Source of the DNA: Synechococcus sp. CBW1004
Lineage (GTDB): Bacteria; Cyanobacteriota; Cyanobacteriia; PCC-6307; Cyanobiaceae
Assembly: GCF_015840715.1 (NCBI RefSeq)
Contig: NZ_CP060397.1
Coordinates: forward strand, 1,756,686-1,820,685
Direction of reading: 5' to 3'
DNA: 64,000 bases
Positions 36,388 to 44,849 of this stretch are shown in pieces (the stretch's first letter is position 1; every line of letters starts with the position of its first letter). The notes under the pieces are model-generated. The model was not told the DNA's origin and made no database searches. It was given only the letters and a program-made list of their open reading frames with translations. A program made the translations under genes and the position numbers.

Positions 36388-36975
36388 TCAGCCAGCCAGC
36401 TCCGCCTGGGCCGCCGACACCTCCTCCAGCAGGAAGAGGCTGCGCAGCCCCAGGCCAGCCGCCTGCATCGCCTCGGCGCCGCCCTCCTGGCGGTCGACGA
36501 TGGCCACCACCTGCTCGACCACATAACCGGCCTCGCGCAGCTGGTTGACGGCCTTGAGGGCCGAACCGCCGGTGGTGACCACGTCCTCCAGAACGGTGAT
36601 GCGGCTGCCGGCGGGTGGCAGGGGCCCCTCCAGCCAGGCACCGGTGCCATGGCCCTTGGCCTCCTTGCGCACGATCAGGGCGTCGAGGTCGCGGCCGGCC
36701 AGGGCGGCCTGCAGAGCCACGGCGCTGACCAGAGGGTCGGCACCGAGCGTCAGGCCCGCCACCGCCGCAGCGCCGGGCTCCACCAGCTCGAGCATCGACG
36801 CCCCCAGCAGCGCCAGGCCCTGGCCGCTGAGGCTGACCGGCTTGCAGTTGACGTAGTGCTCACTGGTGCGCCCCGAGGCGAGCGTGAAGCTGCCGCGCCG
36901 GTAGGCGCGCTCCGCCAGCAGCCGCAGCAGGGCAGCGCGGGCCTCGGAACCGGTCAGGGCGGGAACAACCATCAA
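36388..36975 (-). CDS. pyrE: Orotate phosphoribosyltransferase
   Basis: A 195-residue type I phosphoribosyltransferase making OMP from orotate and PRPP in pyrimidine synthesis. [20 protein letters not shown] is the N-terminal block. The catalytic loop is [11 protein letters not shown]. The PRPP-binding motif is [15 protein letters not shown]. Two adjacent Met codons make the start 36975 or 36972. Confidence 0.96.
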   Translation of the reverse strand: MMVVPALTGSEARAALLRLLAERAYRRGSFTLASGRTSEHYVNCKPVSLSGQGLALLGASMLELVEPGAAAVAGLTLGADPLVSAVALQAALAGRDLDALIVRKEAKGHGTGAWLEGPLPPAGSRITVLEDVVTTGGSALKAVNQLREAGYVVEQVVAIVDRQEGGAEAMQAAGLGLRSLFLLEEVSAAQAELAG

Positions 36976-37048
36976 CGGGGACGGCCAGACTGGTGGCCGG
37001 AAAACTCACTCGCTAGTTTGTGCCCGCCGTGCGCGGGCCCTGCAGGAC

Positions 37049-37696
37049 ATGCCTACCTCCCTCAGCACGACTGACGACGGCGCCGGCAACAGCACCCGAA
37101 GCCGACGGAGCAGCCGGCCACTGGCCTGCGCCGGGCTGGCCATGGGGAGCCTCGGCCTGATCTGCGGCGCGACCGGTGACGCCGCCCAGGCAGGCCCCCT
37201 GTCCTGCACCACCAGCCTCGAGGCCCCGATCATGGCGACCCGCGAAGCCTCGGGATCCCTGGCGATTCCCGCGTCGCCGGTGGAGGTGACCCGTTGCGTG
37301 CCGGTGGAAACCGTGCCGCAGCTGATTGAACGCCGGGCGTACACCTGGACGCCTCCCTACGCCCCGGGCGTGGACCTGCTGCGCCAGGCGACGTCGATCC
37401 TCGGGATCGCGATGGGCGGCATCGACGGCAACCGGGTGATGGGTTTCGGGTTCCCGGATCAGACACTGATCTGGGATGGGACGGCGATCCAGAACACCAC
37501 CAACGCCCTGCTCGAAGAGCAGTCGAGCCCGATGCCCCTGCGCACCCCGGACCTGGTGAGCGTGTTCAGCACCAGCCTCGGCAGTGGCGGCAGACTGGCC
37601 CAGCCGCCCAACCCCGAGGAAGGCGGAATGCCCTCGGTCTACCTCAATCCGCCGCTGCTGCTACCCACGCAGAACGGCAATACTCAAGGGTTCTGA
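37049..37696 (+). CDS. Hypothetical exported protein
   Basis: A 215-residue protein. The basic N-terminus is followed by a hydrophobic segment at ~24-48 (PLACAGLAMGSLGLICGATG) ending in a likely AQA|G cleavage site. The mature part includes VPQLIERRAYTWTPPYAPGVDLLRQA and GIAMGGIDGNRVMGFGFPDQTLIWDG. No family recognised; it looks like a lineage-specific periplasmic protein. It ends 32 bp before the tRNA used by the second island. Confidence 0.7.
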   Translation: MPTSLSTTDDGAGNSTRSRRSSRPLACAGLAMGSLGLICGATGDAAQAGPLSCTTSLEAPIMATREASGSLAIPASPVEVTRCVPVETVPQLIERRAYTWTPPYAPGVDLLRQATSILGIAMGGIDGNRVMGFGFPDQTLIWDGTAIQNTTNALLEEQSSPMPLRTPDLVSVFSTSLGSGGRLAQPPNPEEGGMPSVYLNPPLLLPTQNGNTQGF

Positions 37697-37728
37697 ACAT
37701 CTGCGGCGCATCCGAACGGCGCCACAAC

Positions 37729-37801
37729 GGGGGTCTAGCAATCTGGTGAATGCAGCGGACTCATAATCCGCCTTAGGCGAGTTCGATCCTCGCGACCCCC
37801 A
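37729..37801 (+). tRNA. tRNA with CAT anticodon (elongator Met, or Ile with modified C)
   Basis: A complete cloverleaf. The acceptor stem is GGGGGTC/GACCCCC and the anticodon stem GCGGA/TCCGC encloses loop CTCATAA with anticodon CAT at 37762-37764. The T arm is GCGAG-TTCGATC-CTCGC, with discriminator A. The G1-C72 pair and anticodon stem exclude initiator tRNA. Elongator Met and lysidine-type Ile cannot be separated by eye. The integrase gene begins 132 bp downstream. Confidence 0.93.
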
Positions 37802-37866
37802 TCCCAGAAAACCCAGTCACCACAAGGGTTTTCACGAAATCCGCCAGCCAGCACCCGAGGCTCATC

Positions 37867-37927
37867 TAGGCACGGATTAGGCACAAAAGAGCCCCTTTTG
37901 GGCGAGAGTAGGCACGCTTTTAGGCAC
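37867..37927. repeat. Four TAGGCAC repeats between tRNA and integrase
   Basis: TAGGCAC occurs at 37867-37873, 37878-37884, 37909-37915 and 37921-37927. These are two pairs spaced 11 and 12 bp, with the pairs ~31 bp apart. One-helical-turn spacing next to an integrase start fits arm-type or excisionase binding sites. Function is inferred. Confidence 0.65.
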
Positions 37928-37933
37928 GCCTCC

Positions 37934-39037
37934 ATGGCCCCCAGGGACCCCTACCTGGCACGCATCAACCGGGCGCTGCGGGACCTTGGCTCCAGCGTCA
38001 GCCTGGAGATCTCTCCGTCCGGCGGCCGGCTACGCCTGCGCGCGTCGCTGCCCACGCCGGATGGTGGCTGGAAGCAGCGGCGCATCACCACCGCCTTTCC
38101 TTACCCCTCCGGAGTCGACCAGGCACGCCAGCTCGCCGAGGAGCTCGGCCGCGACCTGGAGCTGCACCGCCGAGGCCTGGAGGCGTTCCCTCTCGATCGC
38201 TGGCTGCAACCGGCTCGAACACCTGGGGAGGATTCCGCGGGAATCAGCGGTCAGGAGGCGGTCAGCCGGACCGAGACCTGGTGGCGGCAGCAGCGCAGGC
38301 GCGGCCCCAGCGCCGACGTCACCTGGACCACCACCTATGCCGCACCGCTGAGACCCCTGCTCAGTCAGGCCGACGTCACCATCGACACGCTGCGTGCGGT
38401 GGTGGAGAGCAAGCCGATCGGCAGCTGCAGTCGGCGCAAGGCGGCTCTGGCGGCCACGGCCGTGGCGCAGGCCCTGGAGATGGGCACGGAAGCGGTGCAG
38501 GAGCTCAGGGTCCTGGGCAAGGGCTACACCCCCTTGAAGGATGCGGCGCCGCGCAACCTCCCTGGCGACGATGAGATCGTCGCGGTGATCGATGGGCTGC
38601 CGTCAGGGTGGCAGTGGGCTGCGGGGATCTGCGCCACCTATGGAGCCAGGCCCCATGAGGCGCTCCTGATGCCAGAGGTTGAGAACAATGGCCTGGTCGT
38701 GATCCGTGGCGGCAAGACCGGAGCCCGGCAGGGCCTGCCGCTGCCGAAGGCGTGGATTGACCGCTGGGATCTCAGGAGCAAGCGCCTGCCGGCCATCAAC
38801 CTCGATCGCGACCACCGCACAGTCGGCTCACAGCTGGGAGTGGCTCTGCGTCGCCACGAGGCGCCATTTCTCCCCTACGACCTGCGCCACGCCTGGGCGG
38901 TGCGGGCGATTCACAACCCGCAGATCAGCCCCTCGCTGGCGGCCAAGAGCCTCGGGCACTCCCTGATGGTCCATACCTCTCTGTATCAGCGCTGGTTCGA
39001 CAGCGCCTCGATGGCGTCACTTGTTGCGCAGATGTGA
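37934..39037 (+). CDS. Tyrosine-type site-specific integrase of the tRNA-CAT island
   Basis: A 367-residue recombinase. Catalytic residues: Arg at ~238 in TYGARPHEALL, Lys in RGGKTGARQG, His-x-x-Arg in PYDLRHAWAVRAI, His in SLGHSLMVHTS, and Tyr at ~351 in LYQRW. The N-terminal arm-binding/core-binding region is normal in length. ATG 37934 is preferred over an upstream TTG at 37898. It lies in the same orientation as the tRNA and just 3' of it, as for the tRNA-Arg integrase. Its last 28 bases belong to a 49-bp sequence repeated at 40508. Confidence 0.92.
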   Translation: MAPRDPYLARINRALRDLGSSVSLEISPSGGRLRLRASLPTPDGGWKQRRITTAFPYPSGVDQARQLAEELGRDLELHRRGLEAFPLDRWLQPARTPGEDSAGISGQEAVSRTETWWRQQRRRGPSADVTWTTTYAAPLRPLLSQADVTIDTLRAVVESKPIGSCSRRKAALAATAVAQALEMGTEAVQELRVLGKGYTPLKDAAPRNLPGDDEIVAVIDGLPSGWQWAAGICATYGARPHEALLMPEVENNGLVVIRGGKTGARQGLPLPKAWIDRWDLRSKRLPAINLDRDHRTVGSQLGVALRRHEAPFLPYDLRHAWAVRAIHNPQISPSLAAKSLGHSLMVHTSLYQRWFDSASMASLVAQM

Positions 39038-39058
39038 GGCGAAGCCCTCCACGTCCAC
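39010..39058. repeat. 49-bp direct repeat, left copy
   Basis: It matches 40508-40556 with one mismatch near the left end. It covers the end of the integrase gene (MASLVAQM and stop). The opposite strand encodes VDVEGFASHLRNK and a stop, the C-terminus of the small gene at 40515. Confidence 0.95.
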
Positions 39059-39224
39059 CAAAGGGCCACTGACACCGGGCTGGCCCTTAGGCGGAGAGGC
39101 CCGACGAGGCGCCGGAACCCCATCGGCCAGCCGGGAAGTCCTGCCAATGCGACGCCTTATTAAAGGGAAAAGCGCCAGGCTTTAATAGGAAGTGACCTTG
39201 TTCAAGTTTCGCGGTGGTGGGCTG

Positions 39225-40397
39225 ATGAAGCGCCTTGGCGCAGGTCGTTACGAGATCACCAGCACCGCTGGCGAAGAGGTCCGTGCCTTCGTCCCGGCGC
39301 CATTGCCGCCTGAACCACCCGTCCAACTGGGTGGAGCACTGCAGGGGTTGCACGAGCAAGCACTGTTGGCCTGCGGACGCCTGGATGGGGTTTCGACCCT
39401 CCTTCCCGATCGGGACCTCTTCCTCTACGCCTACGTTCGGCGGGAGGCCTTGCTGTCCTCTCAGATTGAGGGCACGCAGTCGTCCTTGTCAGACCTGCTG
39501 CTGTTCGAGCTCGAAGAAGCCCCCGGAGTTCCCTTCGATGACGTCGTCGAGGTCTCCAGTTACGTGTCGGGGTTGGAGCACGGCCTGGGGAGGCTGCAAG
39601 AGGGGTTCCCCCTCTCCTGCCGCCTGCTCCGCGAGATCCACGCCCGGCTGTTGGCCAGGGGCCGCGGAGCCGATCGGCTGCCGGGAGAGTTCCGACGGAG
39701 CCAGAACTGGATCGGCGGCACCCGCCCAGGCAATGCCCGCTTCGTGCCCCCGCCTCCCGGGCTGGTGGAGGCGTGCATGGGGCAGCTGGAGCAGTTCATC
39801 CACGGGGGGCCCCAGGGACAGCACAACCTGCCCTTGCTGGTGCGGGCTGCGCTGGCCCACGTGCAGTTCGAGACGATCCATCCGTTTCTCGATGGCAACG
39901 GTCGCCTGGGCCGCCTGCTGATCGTGCTGATGCTGATCGACGCAGGGGTTCTGCAGCAGCCATTGCTCTATCTGAGCCTGTTCTTCAAGGAACACCGCAG
40001 CCGCTACTACGAACTGCTGGACGGCGTGCGTCAGGACGGGGACTGGGAGGCCTGGATCGACTTCTTCCTCGAAGGGGTCGAGAACACAGCGACTGCTGCG
40101 GTCAGCACCGCTCACAGGCTGCTCGCGTTGTTCCGCGCCGACGAGGCCAGGCTGGGCGGTCTGGGGCGCTCGGGGCCCAGCGTGCGGCACGTGTTCACGG
40201 CCCTCAGCAGGCGTCCACTGAACAGCATCAACCAGCTGAGCACCGCCTGTCAGCTGAGCTTTCCCACCACAGCCAAAGCCCTTGAGACCTTGGTGGATCT
40301 GGGAATTGTTCGAGAGATCACCGGCGGTCGGCGCAATCGCCTCTTTGCCTACGACGGCTATCTGACGATCCTGAGCGAGGGGGCCGAGCCGCTCTGA
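39225..40397 (+). CDS. Fic domain protein (predicted AMP transferase), cassette in 49-bp repeats
   Basis: A 390-residue protein. The inhibitory motif SSQIEGTQ fits (S/T)xxxE(G/N) and lies in the N-terminal part, so autoinhibition is built in. The catalytic Fic motif is HPFLDGNGRLGR with the base His. A C-terminal winged-helix segment (INQLSTACQLSFPTTAKALETL) is typical of the Fic/DUF4172-like long family. ATG 39225 is preferred to GTG 39192. Fic proteins transfer AMP or other NMPs to target proteins. The gene sits between two 49-bp direct repeats, which suggests late insertion as a cassette. Confidence 0.92.
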   Translation: MKRLGAGRYEITSTAGEEVRAFVPAPLPPEPPVQLGGALQGLHEQALLACGRLDGVSTLLPDRDLFLYAYVRREALLSSQIEGTQSSLSDLLLFELEEAPGVPFDDVVEVSSYVSGLEHGLGRLQEGFPLSCRLLREIHARLLARGRGADRLPGEFRRSQNWIGGTRPGNARFVPPPPGLVEACMGQLEQFIHGGPQGQHNLPLLVRAALAHVQFETIHPFLDGNGRLGRLLIVLMLIDAGVLQQPLLYLSLFFKEHRSRYYELLDGVRQDGDWEAWIDFFLEGVENTATAAVSTAHRLLALFRADEARLGGLGRSGPSVRHVFTALSRRPLNSINQLSTACQLSFPTTAKALETLVDLGIVREITGGRRNRLFAYDGYLTILSEGAEPL

Positions 40398-40507
40398 CGA
40401 GGGCCTTCGGTCTTGGTGACGCGGGGATCAGCGAGGGGGATGAGAGGCAGATCGGACTGCTGCTGCTGACGCATGTCCTGGCCAGGGACCGGCTGGGCCA
40501 AGGCCTT

Positions 40508-40556
40508 GATGGCCTCACTTGTTGCGCAGATGTGAGGCGAAGCCCTCCACGTCCAC
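40508..40556. repeat. 49-bp direct repeat, right copy
   Basis: The second copy of the 39010-39058 repeat. Here the minus strand is the real 3' end of the excisionase-like gene. The plus strand preserves a vestigial integrase ending MASLVAQM and stop, with no integrase upstream. Confidence 0.95.
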
Positions 40557-40814
40557 ATACAGCGTCCTGCGTTTGCCGGTGTCCCCGGTGGTCGCACTGA
40601 CGAACTGAGTTGGGATGCGGCCACGGTCGATGGCGACCCGCAAAGCACGGGCGCTGGGGAAGTGGAGAGCCCGGGCGGCCTCCGCCAGGGGCAGCCAGGG
40701 GCTGCTGCTGAGCGTGGGCTTGAGCTCAAGGCGAGCCTGAATCACATTCAGCTGGGCGCAGATGAGATTGAGCTGCTGCTTGATGTCATCCGCAGCTGTC
40801 AGAGACGTGCTCAT
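40515..40814 (-). CDS. Small excisionase-like DNA-binding protein
   Basis: A 99-residue protein. An N-terminal coiled-coil (IKQQLNLICAQLNVIQARLEL) is followed by a MerR/excisionase-type winged helix: PWLPLAEAARALHFPSARALRVAIDRGRIP, with a basic wing TGKRRTLYVDVEGF. It converges on the integrase. Before the Fic cassette was inserted, the two genes would have overlapped tail to tail. It may be a recombination directionality factor or a transcription regulator. Confidence 0.72.
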   Translation of the reverse strand: MSTSLTAADDIKQQLNLICAQLNVIQARLELKPTLSSSPWLPLAEAARALHFPSARALRVAIDRGRIPTQFVSATTGDTGKRRTLYVDVEGFASHLRNK

Positions 40815-40873
40815 GGCAGTTGAATTCGCACCGCACCATTTGAGCCCCTGAAATCAGCGATTGAGCTCGGTTG

Positions 40874-40922
40874 AACCGTGCAAACCGTGCAGATTTACAG
40901 GACTTGCACGGTTTGCACGGTT
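40874..40922. promoter_or_regulatory. Composite palindrome of ACCGTGCA units, candidate origin or operator
   Basis: A perfect 18-bp inverted repeat. AACCGTGCAAACCGTGCA (40874-40891) and its complement (40905-40922) are separated by 13 bp. Each arm is itself a direct repeat of ACCGTGCA with 9-bp period. It lies between the divergent excisionase-like and primase genes. Iterated sites of this kind are typical of replication initiator or repressor binding in satellites and plasmids. Confidence 0.75.
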
Positions 40923-41105
40923 GCGGGGCATCCGGCAATGCCGCGCAGGAGCCCAAATGAAAAGGCCGCAGCGAAGTTCGCCGCGGCCCTGAGTTCGTGG
41001 TCTCCTGATTATGGCATCTCCGGCGATTGCTGCGGCTGCTTTCTGCTGGGTTGTTTCACAACGCAGAAACGGGTTCCGGGCCTCTGCCTTCATGGAGGTT
41101 CGGCG

Positions 41106-43889
41106 ATGAACCCTTGTGCCTACAGCGCTCTCAGGGAGGCGGCCGTTCGCCTGCTGCAGCTGAGGCTGAGCATGCAGACGGTGATTCCGGTGGCGCTTCC
41201 CGCCGAGTCCTATCCCGCAACCAGAAAGAACGGAGCAACCGGTCGGCGGGACATTCAGCGCGACAAGAATGGCAAGCCCCTGCCTGCCTATGTGGGCAAG
41301 AATCCGAGTTTCTGGAAGGCGGACGGAACGCCGACTCAGACGAGTCACCGGAAAGCGGTGGATGAGGCAGAGCTGCTGGCAAGAATTGATGTTGCGGAAC
41401 GCCTTGGAAAGCCGATCGGGCTAGCTGTCATCCCATCCACGGATGTGGTGGTGATCGACTTCGATCGCAAGAACTATCCATCACAGGAAGCTTGCGACCG
41501 TGAATGGCTGGGATTGCTGGATCTTTATCCAGAGCTGACGCAGACCCGGCTTGAGCGCACGCCCGGCGGCGGGGTCCACATTTACGTGCAGCCGGCTGAC
41601 GGGATGGCCAGCTGGCGGAGTGCGGCAGGGTCACTGCACTGCCAGTTCACGCCCGTTCCTGGCGGTGAGCATCGCGGGGAGGTGCTGGCCGGCACCCGGG
41701 TGTGCGTCTGTGCCCCGACCCGCAGCGGAGCCGGTGCCTATGAGCTGGTCAACCCGGATCACGCCTACAGCGTGGTTGAGGTGCCGGATCTGGCCTCCAT
41801 CGGCATCTACCCGAAGGTCAACGCAACACCTGAACCCACGGTTCCGCCGTCGTCGTCGCGGCCTGCCAGCGAGAGGAGAGCCCCGAACGGCCTGAACACC
41901 ATTCCGCAGTTGGCCGATCTGATCGGCAGCAGGGCGCAGGAGGTGCTGAGGGGTGGGCGGCCCTATGGCGCGGACGCATCGGCCGTGGCCGATCGGAGCC
42001 TCCAGCTCACCGGCTTCGTGAAGGAGCTCTGGAGCTGGCACAACCTGCTGCTGGAGCAGGGGTGGAGGTTTGAGGGTGATCCCGATCAGTTGCTGGCGCA
42101 GGCGATCGCCGCCCTCGACATCGGCGACAAGGCGGAACGAGTTCTGGCGTCCATCATTCGGGCGGATTGTCGCCATCGGGATCCCGACCGGGCGGAGCGT
42201 CACTACGCCTGGCTGGCGGGTGATCGTTCCCGCCGTTGGGGTGGCCGCGGCGATGGCCAGGGATCGAGCAGTGGGGTCTGCGGTACTGCCGCGTCCGATC
42301 CCAGTCAGCCGCCGCCGCTGAGCCGCGAGGAGTGTCGCGATCGGTTTCGGGATGCGGTTGCCGCCCATCGCTCGCCCACCGAGGTGGAGCTGCTGCTCGG
42401 CGAGCTGGTGGATGAATCCCAGCTCCATCCCCAGGAGCTCCGCCAGCTGCTGGCAGCGGTTCGGATCGAGGCAGAGCAACGCGATGTCCTGCGGCAGGAA
42501 GCCAGCGCCCTGGAAGAGGATCTGGCCCGGCACCAGGCCCGTGCACCGATCACCCTGGATGGCTTGTTTCCCGCGCCGTTGGCGGAGGCGATCCGGCGGA
42601 TCACAGAACACCTGCCGTACTGCGATCACGTGGTGGCCACGGCCTACCTGGCGGGCGTCAGCGGCCTGGTGAAGCTGGGCACGACGATCTGCGGCAACCC
42701 CTACACCGACTTCGTCACTCCGGCGAATCTGTACGTCGCGACGGTGGGCCGCTCCGGTCAGAAGAAAACGCCCCTGGAGAAGTTGCTCGTCCGCCGTCCG
42801 GCGCAGGAGCTCAGGCGGGAGATGGCTGCGGCCAACAGCCGTGCGATGGAGACATGGCTGAAGCAGTACAAGGGCTGCAAGAAAGACGAGCGGCCGCCCA
42901 AGCCGGTGGCGATCTACCTGCAGATTCAGGACTACACCGGGGAGGCCTTCGTTCAGCAGCTGCAGGAGCTCGATAAACGAGGGCTGAGCGTGCTGGTGCT
43001 GCGCGATGAGCTCGCGGGCCTGTTCGGTGCGATGAACGCCTACCGATCCGGCCGCGGGTCCGATGAACAGCAGCTGCTGGAGCTGTTTGACGGGCAGGCC
43101 TACACCTCGCTGCGGGTGTCAGCCGGCGATCGCAGTTATGACCGCTGTCAGGTGAGCATCTATGGGGCGATTCAGCCCGGCGTGCTGCGGGAGCTGATCA
43201 AGGGCGGCGACCCCTCAGGTAAATGGGCGCGCTTTCTGTTCTCTCCTCTGCCGGAGAACACGGTGCCCCTGCCCACCGCGATCAGTGCGGAGGGCGTGAC
43301 AGCGGTGAACAGGGCCAATGAGGATCTGCAGGTCTATGCCCGCCGGATCTACACGATGCCGGCGCAGCGCTACCAGCTGGATCTTGAGGCGATCGTGGCC
43401 TTCAGTGCCTACGAGCACGAGAAGCAGATCCAGGCCCAGCAGGCCCGACTGGATGCCCAGGGGGCGCTCTACGGCAAGTCAGCGGGCAAGGTGCTCCGGG
43501 TCGCAGTGTTGCTGCACCTGCTGCAGCTGGCGGTGCTGAACGAGCCGGGTGAAGGGGAGGTCCCGGTGGCCACGCTGCAGCGGGCCATCGAGTTGGTCGA
43601 CGCCATGGATGACTGGGCCCTGGGCTTCCATGAGCAGGCCGCGGCCGGTGAGGAGGAAGGAGGCGTCTCCTCGCTGATGCGGCGCATTCACACCCTGGCC
43701 CGCAAGGCCAAGGGGGCGGTGAGCTGGACGCAGCTGCGTCAGCAGATGAGCGGCCGCGAGAAGAAAGGCACCAACGCAGCTCTGGCTGATCAGGCGATGC
43801 GGGCCCTGGCTGAACTCGGTGTCGGCGAAGTCTGCGAGGGGCCCCGTGGGGGTCTGCTGTACCGGGCCACAGCAGACCTGCCCATGTGA
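41106..43889 (+). CDS. Primase/DUF3987 replication protein of the island
   Basis: A 927-residue protein. The N-terminal ~250 residues are a primase-polymerase domain with metal motif VVVIDFDRKN (Asp118, Asp120) and TPGGGVHIYV (His158). The C-terminal ~430 residues are DUF3987-like. They have a P-loop-like GRSGQKKT at 548-555, an acidic VLVLRDELAGLFG segment and a DLEAIVAFSAYEHEKQ region. ATG 41106 has a GGAGG site with good spacing. Such proteins prime and unwind satellite, plasmid or tycheposon DNA. It is likely the self-replication module, acting at the nearby palindrome. Confidence 0.88.
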   Translation: MNPCAYSALREAAVRLLQLRLSMQTVIPVALPAESYPATRKNGATGRRDIQRDKNGKPLPAYVGKNPSFWKADGTPTQTSHRKAVDEAELLARIDVAERLGKPIGLAVIPSTDVVVIDFDRKNYPSQEACDREWLGLLDLYPELTQTRLERTPGGGVHIYVQPADGMASWRSAAGSLHCQFTPVPGGEHRGEVLAGTRVCVCAPTRSGAGAYELVNPDHAYSVVEVPDLASIGIYPKVNATPEPTVPPSSSRPASERRAPNGLNTIPQLADLIGSRAQEVLRGGRPYGADASAVADRSLQLTGFVKELWSWHNLLLEQGWRFEGDPDQLLAQAIAALDIGDKAERVLASIIRADCRHRDPDRAERHYAWLAGDRSRRWGGRGDGQGSSSGVCGTAASDPSQPPPLSREECRDRFRDAVAAHRSPTEVELLLGELVDESQLHPQELRQLLAAVRIEAEQRDVLRQEASALEEDLARHQARAPITLDGLFPAPLAEAIRRITEHLPYCDHVVATAYLAGVSGLVKLGTTICGNPYTDFVTPANLYVATVGRSGQKKTPLEKLLVRRPAQELRREMAAANSRAMETWLKQYKGCKKDERPPKPVAIYLQIQDYTGEAFVQQLQELDKRGLSVLVLRDELAGLFGAMNAYRSGRGSDEQQLLELFDGQAYTSLRVSAGDRSYDRCQVSIYGAIQPGVLRELIKGGDPSGKWARFLFSPLPENTVPLPTAISAEGVTAVNRANEDLQVYARRIYTMPAQRYQLDLEAIVAFSAYEHEKQIQAQQARLDAQGALYGKSAGKVLRVAVLLHLLQLAVLNEPGEGEVPVATLQRAIELVDAMDDWALGFHEQAAAGEEEGGVSSLMRRIHTLARKAKGAVSWTQLRQQMSGREKKGTNAALADQAMRALAELGVGEVCEGPRGGLLYRATADLPM

Positions 43890-44193
43890 GGGAGAGGGAC
43901 ACCATGGGGGAGGCGGCTGTGTCCCCCTGACAAGTCCAGTGCCCACAAGGGGAGAGAAGGAAGGAGGGAGAGGGGGACCTGTTGTTGCTCTTTCTTGGCT
44001 GCTCCCCTTTCTGTGGGCGTGATCGAAAAAACACGACCCCTGCTCCCTCCTGTCCCCCCATGGAGAGAGCCCAGTCAGGCAGAGCGTTCTGGTGGGGGAG
44101 CGTGGTGCGTCCCCTGGGCCGTCCCCCCACTGCTTTGCGACGAAAAGGGCATAGCTGAGCCTCAATGTGCAGGTTTTGTCGCATAATTGGTTC
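43890..44193. other. Gene-free interval with a large hairpin
   Basis: CCCACAAGGGGAG (about 43941-43953) pairs with CTCCCCTT-TC-TGTGGG (about 44002-44017), apart from a two-base bulge. It is separated by a purine-rich stretch. It lies after the primase stop and before the AbiEi-like gene and may be a terminator or processing structure. No further gene is seen. Confidence 0.4.
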
Positions 44194-44805
44194 ATGCCCC
44201 CCGTCCTGGACAGGAAAGAAACGGCCCTGAAGCTGGCCCGCAGCCGCGGCCTCCTACGCGCCAGGGAGGCCGCGGCGGCTGGTGTTGATCGTTCGACCCT
44301 GGCGCGGCTGTGCGACAGCGGCCTGCTGGAGCGGCTGGAGCGCGGGGTTTATGGCCTGCCTGCCGCGGCCGTTCGCGAGCACGTTGACCTGGAGATCGTC
44401 GCCAAGCGGGTCCCCCAGGCAGTGTTCTGCCTGCTGACGGCCCTGCGGCTGCACGGTCTGGGGACACAGCAGCCCCGCCGGGTCTGGATCAGCCTGCCGC
44501 GGGGGGGCGCCCATCGGCCCACCCTCCAGTTCCCGCCGCTGGAGATGATCCATGTACAGCCAGAGCTGCATCGGCTGCAGGTGGAATCACGCCGCTCCGG
44601 TCCGATCCGGCTGAAGGTCTACGGGGTGGAGAAGACCCTGGTCGACTGCTTCCGCCATCGCCGCCGGCTCGGCATGGAGCCCGTGCTGGAGGCCCTGAAG
44701 GATGCGATCAGCCAGAGACGGCTGAACGTCGATGAGCTCTGGCGTCAGGCGCAGGCGCAGCGCATGCAGCGGGTGATGACTCCGTACCTCGAAGCACTGC
44801 TGTGA
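44194..44805 (+). CDS. AbiEi-type antitoxin-like transcription regulator, orphan
   Basis: A 203-residue protein of the type IV toxin-antitoxin AbiEi family. The N-terminal winged helix is LRAREAAAAGVDRSTLARLCDSGLLERLERGVYGLP. The C-terminal domain has PQAVFCLLTALRLHGLGTQQP, VWISLPRG, and KVYGVEKTLVDCFRHRRRLG. Normally an AbiEii nucleotidyltransferase toxin follows directly. Here the next gene is a convergent Fic gene 44 bp away, so the toxin is missing. ATG 44194 is preferred over an upstream in-frame start. It may still repress its own promoter. Confidence 0.88.
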   Translation: MPPVLDRKETALKLARSRGLLRAREAAAAGVDRSTLARLCDSGLLERLERGVYGLPAAAVREHVDLEIVAKRVPQAVFCLLTALRLHGLGTQQPRRVWISLPRGGAHRPTLQFPPLEMIHVQPELHRLQVESRRSGPIRLKVYGVEKTLVDCFRHRRRLGMEPVLEALKDAISQRRLNVDELWRQAQAQRMQRVMTPYLEALL

Positions 44806-44849
44806 AGGCCAATCGGCTGCTGGACCCGACACCATTGGGGTGATGCGGG

